This document shows positions 6,910-13,882 of a stretch of DNA of 16,599 bases, in pieces. Source of the DNA: CAZGQY01 sp964528035 (GTDB lineage Bacteria; Pseudomonadota; Gammaproteobacteria; Methylococcales; UBA1147); contig CAZGQY010000089.1 in assembly GCA_964528035.1 (NCBI GenBank), forward strand, positions 1-16,599, read 5' to 3'. The position numbers and the translations under genes were made by a program. The notes below the pieces were generated by a model. The model ran no database searches and was not told the DNA's origin. It saw only the letters and a program-made list of their open reading frames with translations. Each line of letters starts with the position of its first letter. The stretch's first letter is position 1.

Positions 6910-7067
6910 TACTCCTTCACACTTGTATTGGCGGGTAGAACGAGTTGAGAAGTGGTCAGTTGCTAGGCGCACGATTGCAGGACTAGTGGGCTAATTCAAA
7001 TGAGTGCAACGACGCAAATGACTACTTGTCGGCTTGAGATAACCGTCAATACAAGTGTGAAGGAGTA
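6910..7067. repeat. 158-bp fold-back element with perfect 21-bp inverted ends
   Basis: ACTCCTTCACACTTGTATTG at 6911-6930 is the exact reverse complement of 7047-7066; one more base pair at each outer edge (6910 and 7067) makes 21 bp. Inside, the arms stay partly complementary: AAGTGGTCAGTTGC on the left corresponds to the reverse complement of GCAAATGACTACTT on the right with two mismatches. The whole unit could therefore form one long imperfect hairpin centred near 6988. It fills most of the 256-bp gap between the transporter and ratA. No gene is seen in it. It could be a MITE-like insertion or a structured transcript. Confidence 0.7.
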
Positions 7068-7125
7068 CTCGTACTTGGTCTGCAAATATTTATACCTGAA
7101 TTAAACAACGTTTTACGAATAGATC

Positions 7126-7563
7126 ATGCCGAAAATTCAACGCAGCGCATTGGTACGATTTTCCGCCGAGCGCATGTTTGATCTTGTAGACGATATCGAA
7201 GCCTACGAGAATTTTTTACCCTGGTGTGAATCCAGCAAAGTACTCCGCAGGCAAGATGAATTTGTCGAAGCAAAATTGAATATTTCCGGGGCAGGGATAA
7301 AACAGTCCTTTACAACCCGCAATACCCATCGGGGCAAGCAGGAAATGCGTATGGATCTGGTCGATGGCCCTTTTAAAAAATTACACGGAGTGTGGAGCTT
7401 TTTACCCTTGCGTGAAGATGCCTGCAAAGTAACACTGGATCTGGAATTCGAACTATCCGGCACATTAAGCAGCCTGGCATTCGGTGCGGTATTCAGTCGT
7501 ATTTGCAACACTCTGGTCAGCGCATTCAGTCAGCGGGCAAAAGACCTCTACGGAAAACCCTAA
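7126..7563 (+). CDS. ratA: RatA-like START/SRPBCC-domain protein (ubiquinone-binding Coq10 family)
   Basis: The 145-residue protein reads MPKIQRSALVRFSAERMFDL, then DDIEAYENFLPWCESSKVL, and ends FSRICNTLVSAFSQRAKDLY. This is the pattern of RatA/YfjG and mitochondrial Coq10, a helix-grip fold with a hydrophobic cavity that binds ubiquinone-like lipids. E. coli RatA was described as a toxin blocking 70S ribosome association, while the Coq10 relation points to a respiratory quinone role; the sequence does not decide between them. It is complete, 7 bp upstream of rnfH on the same strand, and in the widely conserved smpB-ratA-rnfH-bamE neighbourhood. Confidence 0.93.
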   Translation: MPKIQRSALVRFSAERMFDLVDDIEAYENFLPWCESSKVLRRQDEFVEAKLNISGAGIKQSFTTRNTHRGKQEMRMDLVDGPFKKLHGVWSFLPLREDACKVTLDLEFELSGTLSSLAFGAVFSRICNTLVSAFSQRAKDLYGKP

Positions 7564-7570
7564 TAATCCA

Positions 7571-7855
7571 ATGATTGTCGTAGAAGTTGTTTATGCCACA
7601 CCAGAAAGACAAGTTTTGTTGTCGATCAAAGTTACCCCCAGTGAAACCGTTGAAAACGCGATCAGACAATCCGGTATCCTGGCACAATTCCCTGAAATTG
7701 ATTTATCAACAAACCCGGTAGGTATCTTTGGGAAAGTCTGCCCGTTGAAACAAGCCTTACGAAATGGTGACCGAATTGAGATTTATCGTTCGCTGCTAAA
7801 CGACCCCAAAACCGCTCGTCGCCAACGCGCAGAAAAAGCCAGAACAAAGAAATAA
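7571..7855 (+). CDS. rnfH: RnfH family ubiquitin-fold protein
   Basis: The 94-residue product starts MIVVEVVYATPERQVLLSIK and has the family segments VTPSETVENAIRQSGIL, VGIFGKVCPLKQALRNGDRI and EIYRSLLNDPKTARRQRAEK, ending in a basic tail. RnfH proteins have a beta-grasp (ubiquitin-like) fold; their function is not settled, despite the name linking them to the Rnf complex and a proposed antitoxin role for the ratA partner. I chose the ATG at 7571, 7 bp after ratA, because the conserved beta strand begins there; the longer upstream frame lies inside ratA. It is probably cotranscribed with ratA and faces bamE. Confidence 0.93.
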   Translation: MIVVEVVYATPERQVLLSIKVTPSETVENAIRQSGILAQFPEIDLSTNPVGIFGKVCPLKQALRNGDRIEIYRSLLNDPKTARRQRAEKARTKK

Positions 7856-7906
7856 CCAAAAAATAACCGCTATTTGCCCCTGCAAAATAACATCGACAGA
7901 AGAACC

Positions 7907-8323
7907 CTATTCATCCTCAAACGGGCTGGTTATCATCTGCCAAAGTGTTTTATCCAATTCGCGCTTGGGAACAATTACATTGAGCTCCTTATTAATCTCC
8001 TTTGCCGGCTCATTGGATGGCCGAAAATCCCCCTGTATCCCTTTCAACTTTTCCTCCTTGAAAAATAAAGTTATGCGCCTTTGCTCGCGAATCCCGCCTC
8101 CCGGTTGCAATGAATAAAGGTAGTCCCAACGATCCTGATGGAACACATCTACAAGTAATGGTGTACCCAAAACGTATCGAACCTGCCTTTTGTTCATATT
8201 GGGTTCGAGTTGATCAACCATTTCCTGAGTCACAATATTTCCTTGTTCAACATCCAGTTTGTAAACACAGGAAGTCAAAATCAAACTTGCAATAAGGGTA
8301 ACAAAAATGAGATGCTTTGGCAT
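7907..8323 (-). CDS. bamE: Outer membrane assembly lipoprotein BamE (SmpA/OmlA)
   Basis: BamE is a small outer-membrane lipoprotein of the BAM complex that helps insert beta-barrel proteins. The 138-residue precursor has a lipoprotein signal (MPKHLIFVTLIASLILTSC) with the lipobox LTSC and the lipidated cysteine at residue 19. The mature domain has the family core: QGNIVTQEMVDQLEPNMNKR, then QVRYVLGTPLLVDVFHQDRW and DYLYSLQPGG, with RRITLFFKEEKLKGIQGDF. The tail beyond residue 100 is longer than in E. coli BamE. It is convergent with rnfH and divergent from fur across 88 bp, as in Pseudomonas. Confidence 0.95.
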   Translation of the reverse strand: MPKHLIFVTLIASLILTSCVYKLDVEQGNIVTQEMVDQLEPNMNKRQVRYVLGTPLLVDVFHQDRWDYLYSLQPGGGIREQRRITLFFKEEKLKGIQGDFRPSNEPAKEINKELNVIVPKRELDKTLWQMITSPFEDE

Positions 8324-8411
8324 AGTCGGCTGAATTTTATCGTCGCCTGAATCAGAAACTTGGAATCATACCTCATCGTAGCCATCAAGACACGCTTCCG
8401 GAGATCCAGCG

Positions 8412-8834
8412 TTGGAAAGTCAAGACATCAGAAATGCGGGTTTAAAGGTCACATTACCGCGTGTAAAAATCCTGGAAATCCTGGAAAACAGACAATTGAC
8501 CGAACGGCACCTGACCGCCGAAAAAGTCTACAAGAATTTGCTTGAAGAAGGCGAAGAAATTGGTCTGGCCACCGTTTATCGAGTACTCACACAATTCGAG
8601 GCTGCCGGACTTGTTAAACGCCACCATTTCGAAGGTGGAAATTCGGTATTCGAATTGAATCGTGGTGAACACCATGATCACATGGTCTGTGTAAAATGCG
8701 GCAAGGTGGACGAATTTAAGGATGAAGTCATTGAATCCCGGCAGATTGAAATCAGTGACCGCCTGGGATACGAACTTACGGATCATTGTTTTTATCTATA
8801 CGGGTTATGTTCAACTTGTCGAAATTCATCATGA
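8412..8834 (+). CDS. fur: Ferric uptake regulator Fur
   Basis: Fur is an Fe2+-dependent repressor of iron-uptake genes. The 140-residue protein has the DNA-binding winged helix (LKVTLPRVKILEIL at 11-24, GLATVYRVLTQFEAAGLVKR at 51-70). The metal-binding region HHDHMVCVKCGKVDEF at 87-102 follows, with cysteines 93 and 96, and the second pair CSTC is at 133-136. The start is TTG at 8412, preceded by GGAG at a 9-base spacing; no ATG fits the conserved N-terminus. The length is close to other Fur proteins, slightly shortened at the C-terminus, where the stop lies in an 11-bp tandem repeat. It is divergent from bamE. Confidence 0.96.
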   Translation: MESQDIRNAGLKVTLPRVKILEILENRQLTERHLTAEKVYKNLLEEGEEIGLATVYRVLTQFEAAGLVKRHHFEGGNSVFELNRGEHHDHMVCVKCGKVDEFKDEVIESRQIEISDRLGYELTDHCFYLYGLCSTCRNSS

Positions 8835-8849
8835 ATTCATCATGAATTC
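8823..8849 (+). repeat. 11-bp tandem repeat over the fur stop codon
   Basis: AATTCATCATG occurs at 8823-8833 and 8834-8844, followed by AATTC at 8845-8849. The fur stop TGA (8832-8834) lies at the end of the first unit, so changes in repeat number would add or remove DNA just after fur or alter its last residues. Confidence 0.85.
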
Positions 8850-8950
8850 TTCAGGTTTCGAGCGAAATGGACGAAGCAATCAACAAGTTTCCAGAATTGA
8901 TTAGAACAATAGTTAGCCGATCATTGTTATTTGTGGTTTAATCGGCGGCC

Positions 8951-10198
8951 ATGTTCAAACCTCTTATCTTCTTCGTCGGGTTGCGTTATACGCGCGCCAA
9001 GCGACGCACCCGGTTTATCTCATTTATCACTTTAACTTCTGTGCTCGGCATCGCGCTGGGTGTAACCGCACTCATTACGGTCTTATCTGTTATGAACGGG
9101 TTTGAGGCCGAACTGCGTGATCGAATTTTAGGTATGACCTCGCACGCAACCATCAGCGGCTGGAATGGACAGCTGGACGACTGGCATGCATTCGACGAAA
9201 CCCTGGAAAAAGAACCTCGGGTAACGGGTTGGGCACCCTATATCGAAGGTCAGGTTATGATAAACGCAGGCCGACGGGTCAGTGGGACATTACTGCGCGG
9301 AATGCTGCCCGAATTCGAGCCTAAAGTGTCGGAAGTAACCACCAGTCTGGTTAAAGGTGATATTGGATCATTAAAGCCGGGGGATTATGGCATTGTATTG
9401 GGCGCTGAGCTAGCCACCTATCTGGGTGTGACAACAGGCAATAAAGTAACCGTAATTACCCCTCAGGTCACCTCCACTCCAGCGGGTATATTACCCAGAC
9501 TAAAACGGTTTACTGTAACGGGTGTGTTCAAAGTAGGGATGTATGAATATGATAGAAATCTGGCACTGGTGCATATTCAGGATGCATCCAAGCTGTATCG
9601 ACTTGGCGGGTCAGTATCCGGGCTTCGACTGAAACTAGAGGATCTTTTTGAAGCACCACAGTTAATGAATGAACTATTACGTACCTTTGCAGGTGGTGTA
9701 CGGGTTAATAACTGGACACGTGTACACCAAAATTTCTTCCGTGCGATTAAAACAGAGAAGCGAGTCATGTTCATCATCCTGCTGTTGATCGTTGCTGTAG
9801 CCGCCTTTAACATCGTATCGACGCTGGTCATGGTTGTCACCGACAAGCAAAGCGACATTGCCATTTTACGTACTCAGGGTTTAACTCCTGCATCGGTTAT
9901 GGGTATTTTTATCGTACTGGGAGTAATCATCGGCGCAATTGGCACTGTACTCGGTGCGATTGGTGGAATACTCCTGGCGCTAAACGCTCAGTCTATCGTT
10001 AGCTGGATTGAACAATTTTTCGAGGTCCAGTTTCTGGCACCGGACGTTTACTACATTAGCGAACTACCATCAAAATTGGTTTGGACCGATGTCTATCAAA
10101 TTACCGCAATGGCATTTCTTCTGACTTTGCTGGCAACAATTTATCCAGCCTGGCAGGCCTCACGAATAAAACCTGCGGAAACACTCCGCTATGAGTGA
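8951..10198 (+). CDS. lolC: Lipoprotein-releasing ABC transporter permease (LolC/LolE/LolF family)
   Basis: This inner-membrane permease extracts mature lipoproteins and hands them to LolA. The 415-residue protein has a first membrane segment at about 25-50 (TLTSVLGIALGVTALITVLS, then VMNGFEAELRDRI). A large periplasmic domain covers about 55-270. Three C-terminal segments follow: FIILLLIVAVAAFNIVSTLV, FIVLGVIIGAIGTVLGAIGG and ITAMAFLLTLLATIYPAW. Length and layout fit LolC/LolE. Its stop overlaps the lolD start by 8 bases. Only one permease gene is present next to lolD, so this may be the LolF type that works as a homodimer, or lolE may be elsewhere. The ATG at 8951 has only a weak ribosome binding site. 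Confidence 0.93.
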   Translation: MFKPLIFFVGLRYTRAKRRTRFISFITLTSVLGIALGVTALITVLSVMNGFEAELRDRILGMTSHATISGWNGQLDDWHAFDETLEKEPRVTGWAPYIEGQVMINAGRRVSGTLLRGMLPEFEPKVSEVTTSLVKGDIGSLKPGDYGIVLGAELATYLGVTTGNKVTVITPQVTSTPAGILPRLKRFTVTGVFKVGMYEYDRNLALVHIQDASKLYRLGGSVSGLRLKLEDLFEAPQLMNELLRTFAGGVRVNNWTRVHQNFFRAIKTEKRVMFIILLLIVAVAAFNIVSTLVMVVTDKQSDIAILRTQGLTPASVMGIFIVLGVIIGAIGTVLGAIGGILLALNAQSIVSWIEQFFEVQFLAPDVYYISELPSKLVWTDVYQITAMAFLLTLLATIYPAWQASRIKPAETLRYE

Positions 10199-10874
10199 TG
10201 AAATCGTACTACAGTGCAAAAACCTGAGCAAACGCTTTACTCAGGGCGGACTTAACGTCGAAGTACTGATCAATGTAGAAATGCAGGTTCGCACAGGCGA
10301 ACGGATTGCGGTGATGGGCGCATCGGGCTCAGGAAAGAGCACTCTACTCCATCTTTTAGGGGGCCTTGATACCTGTACTGCCGGACACGTAACACTTGAT
10401 GGGACCGATATTTCGACATTGAATCCCCGCAAGCTAGGACAACTAAGAAACAGATCTTTGGGATTTGTCTATCAATTCCACCATCTACTGGGTGAATTTA
10501 CTGCGCTTGAGAATGTCAGTATGCCTTTATTGATTGCTGGCAAAACGGTCAAAACCGCCCGAGATCAAGCCGCGAGCATTTTGGATCGTGTCGGACTTGG
10601 AAGTCGACTGGAACATAAACCGGGAGAATTATCAGGCGGCGAAAGACAACGTGCAGCCATCGCCAGAGCCTTAGTTAATCGGCCTAAGTGTGTTCTGGCG
10701 GACGAACCGACAGGAAATCTGGACAGTAAGACCGCAGAACAGATATACCAATTGATGCTTGAACTGAATCAGGAATTTGGCATCAGTTTTCTGATCGTCA
10801 CCCACGACCAGTCACTGGCTGAAAGAATGGATACGGTTTTGCATCTTGAAGATGGGCGCTTTGTGACCGACTAG
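10191..10874 (+). CDS. lolD: Lipoprotein-releasing ABC transporter ATP-binding protein LolD
   Basis: LolD powers lipoprotein release by the LolC/E-type permease at the inner membrane. The 227-residue ATPase has all motifs: Walker A GASGSGKST (43-51), Q-loop at about 95 (VYQFHHLL, characteristic of LolD), signature LSGGERQR (147-154), Walker B CVLADEPTGNLD (167-178) and the switch histidine in VTHDQ (205). The ATG at 10191 lies inside the end of lolC. It is the last gene of the operon in this window; the next gene is convergent, 109 bp away. Confidence 0.96.
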   Translation: MSDEIVLQCKNLSKRFTQGGLNVEVLINVEMQVRTGERIAVMGASGSGKSTLLHLLGGLDTCTAGHVTLDGTDISTLNPRKLGQLRNRSLGFVYQFHHLLGEFTALENVSMPLLIAGKTVKTARDQAASILDRVGLGSRLEHKPGELSGGERQRAAIARALVNRPKCVLADEPTGNLDSKTAEQIYQLMLELNQEFGISFLIVTHDQSLAERMDTVLHLEDGRFVTD

Positions 10875-10904
10875 GAGGCTATCCGAGACTAGAGAGCCTA
10901 TTGC

Positions 10905-10932
10905 GGAAAAGTGGATTTTGGCCCATTTTTCC
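10905..10932. terminator. Possible hairpin terminator between lolD and the helicase gene
   Basis: GGAAAAGTGG (10905-10914) and CCATTTTTCC (10923-10932) pair with one mismatch around an 8-base loop, between two convergent genes. There is no strong U-run on either strand, so this is a weak call. Confidence 0.3.
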
Positions 10933-10983
10933 AAATAAAGTGGTTAACACTTAAAACGCAGGCTATAGAAAAACATAGAGTGA

Positions 10984-12336
10984 TCAGTCAGGTTTTTTTA
11001 TCCGTCCCCAAACGCTACCACCAGTAGCCTTTTTGGCTCCACCCAGGCTTGACCCTACTAACTGCTGATTTGTATTTCGACCCTTTGCGGATTTCTTATC
11101 TTTTGCCCGACCCACGCTGCTGTTAGTCGATAAATGGCTTTTAGACTTTTTCTTTTTCGACCCCACTGCTTTTCCAGATTTTTTCTGCTTTTTAGGCCCT
11201 GTATACTGCCCCTCCAGTTCTGCAATCGTACGACGTGAAAATCGTTGATTCAAAAAACGCTCAATACCAATCATCAAATTCCATTCCCGGTGTCCGATCA
11301 ATGATACCGCCAAACCCTTACGCCCGGCTCTACCTGTGCGTCCGATCCGATGTACATAGTCTTTGCCGCTTTTGGGCATATCAAAGTTAATCACCAGTTC
11401 GATATCCTGCACGTCCAAACCACGCGCAGCGACATCTGTCGCAATCAGCACATTAACTTCTCCTGTATGCAATCGTTTCATGACACGATTTCGCTGTAGC
11501 TGATCCAAACCGCCGTGTAGTAATCCTACCCGACCTTTAGTTTCAAACAAATCGGTATAGATCCGTTCTGATTCCACCTTGGTATTCACAAATATCAATG
11601 CTTTGCCAAAATTTTCGTGTTCCAGTAACCAGGTCACAAGTTGTCCCTTATGCCCATTGTTATCGGCCAGTATTAATTGTTGTCGTATATTCTCGTGTTT
11701 ATCCTTAATCGTATTGAGTGTAATCACCTCAGCGTCCTGAGTGATTTGGGAAGCAATGCGATTGACACCTTTGTGACTCAGGGTCGCGGAAAATAATAAG
11801 GTTTGACGATGTTGATTGCATTGGGAGGCAATGTTCAATACATCTTCGCTAAACCCCATATCCAGCATTCGATCCGCTTCATCCAGAATCAATACTTCAA
11901 GATCGTCAAAATTGGGCGTACCATGCTCAAGATGCTCGACCATTCTACCCGGTGTAGCAATGATAAGTTCAGGATTCTTACGCAACTGCGCCTTTTGTTT
12001 ACTAAAACTCTCTCCACCGATGATCAACCCCACTCTTAACTGAGTGTAACTCGCCAGCGCTAAACCATGCTGCATAATTTGGCGACCCAGCTCTCGAGTC
12101 GGAACCAGAACGAGGACTCGTGTTCCAGCTTGCGTATCCGGATCATTCAACAACCCGTGAAGCGTAGGCAACAGAAATGCCACGGTCTTGCCGCTGCCTG
12201 TTTCAGCGCTCACTAACAGATCTTTTTTTTCTAGAGCAGGCGGAATGGCCCTGGACTGTACCGGGGTAGGTTGTTCGATACCGAGTTTTTTCAGCGCTCT
12301 TAGCAAGTGGTCATGAAGTTGAAAATTAGTAAACAA
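10984..12336 (-). CDS. DEAD-box ATP-dependent RNA helicase, SrmB/RhlE-like
   Basis: DEAD-box helicases unwind short RNA duplexes, usually in ribosome assembly or mRNA turnover. The 450-residue protein has the full motif set: Q motif (F5 to Q27), AETGSGKT (44-51), PTREL (79-83), TPGR (128-131), DEAD (152-155), SAT (183-185), ATDVAARGLD (299-308) and HRIGRTGR (329-336). A lysine-rich, low-complexity tail follows from about 380 to the end. The body resembles SrmB and RhlE; I do not choose between them. The start is TTG at 12336 with GGAG 8 bases upstream; no nearby in-frame ATG precedes the Q motif. Confidence 0.93.
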   Translation of the reverse strand: MFTNFQLHDHLLRALKKLGIEQPTPVQSRAIPPALEKKDLLVSAETGSGKTVAFLLPTLHGLLNDPDTQAGTRVLVLVPTRELGRQIMQHGLALASYTQLRVGLIIGGESFSKQKAQLRKNPELIIATPGRMVEHLEHGTPNFDDLEVLILDEADRMLDMGFSEDVLNIASQCNQHRQTLLFSATLSHKGVNRIASQITQDAEVITLNTIKDKHENIRQQLILADNNGHKGQLVTWLLEHENFGKALIFVNTKVESERIYTDLFETKGRVGLLHGGLDQLQRNRVMKRLHTGEVNVLIATDVAARGLDVQDIELVINFDMPKSGKDYVHRIGRTGRAGRKGLAVSLIGHREWNLMIGIERFLNQRFSRRTIAELEGQYTGPKKQKKSGKAVGSKKKKSKSHLSTNSSVGRAKDKKSAKGRNTNQQLVGSSLGGAKKATGGSVWGRIKKPD

Positions 12337-12710
12337 ATATAACGCTCCAGAAAATTAACTGTTTCATATCCTATCAGGGATTGCTTGACTCAGCACGGTC
12401 TAATGCCGATACACTGAGGATATAAGATACCCTACAGCTTACACAATGTTTAGGAGCTAATCCTGGCTATGTCATTCAGATCAGCAATCATAATTGTCGA
12501 GAATAAATTTTCCGTAGGTTGGGTAAAACGGTAGCGAAACCCGACGTTTAGTAATATATCGAAGCTATTTTGTTAGGGTTCGAGCCTCAACCACAACCAC
12601 AACCTACAGTAGTACGTCTGTAAGCCACAATTGGAATTGCTGCATTAATTGCGGATGTGGGGTGACCCTGCCAGATCGCCATCGTGAGTGCATTACAGAT
12701 CAATTGCGCC
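12337..12710. other. 374-bp gene-free stretch between helicase and glycosyltransferase genes
   Basis: No convincing gene is seen on either strand. It must hold the helicase promoter (minus strand) and the end of the glycosyltransferase transcript. It also contains the REP-like palindrome at 12513-12607. The rest shows nothing I can name. Confidence 0.6.
12513..12607. repeat. REP-like intergenic palindrome (GTAGGTTGGGT...AAACCC type)
   Basis: CGTAGGTTGGGTAAAACGG then TAGCGAAACCCGACG (12513-12546) has the look of the dispersed GTAGGTTGGGT...AAACCC intergenic repeats known from many bacteria. A second, inverted half follows: GTAGGTTG at 12514-12521 and its complement CAACCTAC at 12600-12607, with CAACCACAACCACAACC just inside the right end. 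The family assignment is by pattern memory only. Confidence 0.5.
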
Positions 12711-13847
12711 TTAACGGCTTTTCTGGCTAAGAACGCATGATTCAATCACGTCCGCGGCAGCTTCCGGCAAACTATAAAGATCCTCTTTCTTTGCAAAAAG
12801 AATCCCATTGCGAACCCAGGTTTTTCGCTTCCGGGATATCAACATTTGCTGAAGTTTTTCATCAAATTCTGTTTGCTCAAAGGGCACTTTCACCAGCAAA
12901 CCCGCTTTAGCCTTCTCTACATAGTGCGCGTAGCCGCAGGATTCGGTAACAAGTGCTGGAAGTCCGGAAGCAACAGCTTCCAGAATTACATTTCCCGCTG
13001 TTTCTCCAATATGCGCAGGATGCACAAACAAATCAGCGCCCAGAAAAAATCGAGAAACATCATCGCGTCCTCGATAAATACTTAATTGTTTAGACAAACC
13101 CAGACGTTTCGCCCTCTTATAAAATGGATCTGGCTTATCCTTCCCGATTGCAATTATATGCACTGTTTGCCGAAGATCTACAGGCAAAGCAGCAACCCCC
13201 AATAACACTCGATCCAAGCCTTTACCTTTGAAATTCGAGCCCACCATGAGAATGACCCTATCAGACTCATTAAAACCAAATTCAGCCCGCCATTGGAGTC
13301 GAATATCTGCTGCGTTGGGTGGCGCCATGCGGTCTCGGCTGATACCAGGAGGTAAAATATGAAACCGTTCCGCCGGCGTCTCATACCACTTCATAAAATA
13401 ACTCTGCTCAACGCGAGATAGCATCATTAATTCCACACCCGCTTCAGGTGCGAAAACTTCCCGCTCGAAAGCCGAAAAATGCCGATACCTGGGTGTCAAT
13501 CGATATATCCAGGATTTTGTCTGTTGGGTACGCTCAACATAACAGGCATCTGCAGCATAATAAATATCCAACCCCGGCATACGGTTAAAACCCACCACAG
13601 CATCGTAGGGCATTCGTTGCAAATGTTCTTGTACCGATTTCGCATAGGATTCATTTTTTGCATGATTGGTTTTACCCTTCGCAGGAATCAGATACACTTT
13701 CATCTTTTCCGGCATCGGACCATCCCAACTTCGGGTATATATATCAACTATATAACCTCGACCCCGACAAATTTTTGCAATACTTAGCATTTTCCTCTGC
13801 AAACCACCATAAGGAAAATATTTAAACAGACAAAATGCAAGCCTCAT
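12711..13847 (-). CDS. GT4-family glycosyltransferase, WaaG-like (LPS core)
   Basis: This 378-residue GT-B fold enzyme probably adds a hexose to the inner core of lipopolysaccharide at the cytoplasmic face of the inner membrane. The start MRLAFCLFKYFPYGGLQRKM is typical of WaaG (RfaG). The donor-binding half has MVGSNFKGKGLDRVL, then FVHPAHIGETAGNVILEAVA and SGLPALVTESCGYAHYVEKA, with the expected glutamate and the CGYAHY motif of WaaG. E. coli WaaG is about 374 residues. The frame extends 12 codons further up to 13883, but I chose the ATG at 13847: it fits the family start and has AGGTG 8 bases upstream. It lies 35 bp after the PIG-L fusion gene on the same strand, probably one transcript. 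The exact acceptor sugar is unknown. Confidence 0.88.
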   Translation of the reverse strand: MRLAFCLFKYFPYGGLQRKMLSIAKICRGRGYIVDIYTRSWDGPMPEKMKVYLIPAKGKTNHAKNESYAKSVQEHLQRMPYDAVVGFNRMPGLDIYYAADACYVERTQQTKSWIYRLTPRYRHFSAFEREVFAPEAGVELMMLSRVEQSYFMKWYETPAERFHILPPGISRDRMAPPNAADIRLQWRAEFGFNESDRVILMVGSNFKGKGLDRVLLGVAALPVDLRQTVHIIAIGKDKPDPFYKRAKRLGLSKQLSIYRGRDDVSRFFLGADLFVHPAHIGETAGNVILEAVASGLPALVTESCGYAHYVEKAKAGLLVKVPFEQTEFDEKLQQMLISRKRKTWVRNGILFAKKEDLYSLPEAAADVIESCVLSQKSR

Positions 13848-13882
13848 TTTGTGATCACCTTTAACACCAACCATCGATCCCA

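Noticed and set aside
7871..7889. Small hairpin between rnfH and bamE (TATTTGC / GCAAAATA)
   Set aside because: The stem is short with a bulge and no U-run; too weak to call as a terminator.
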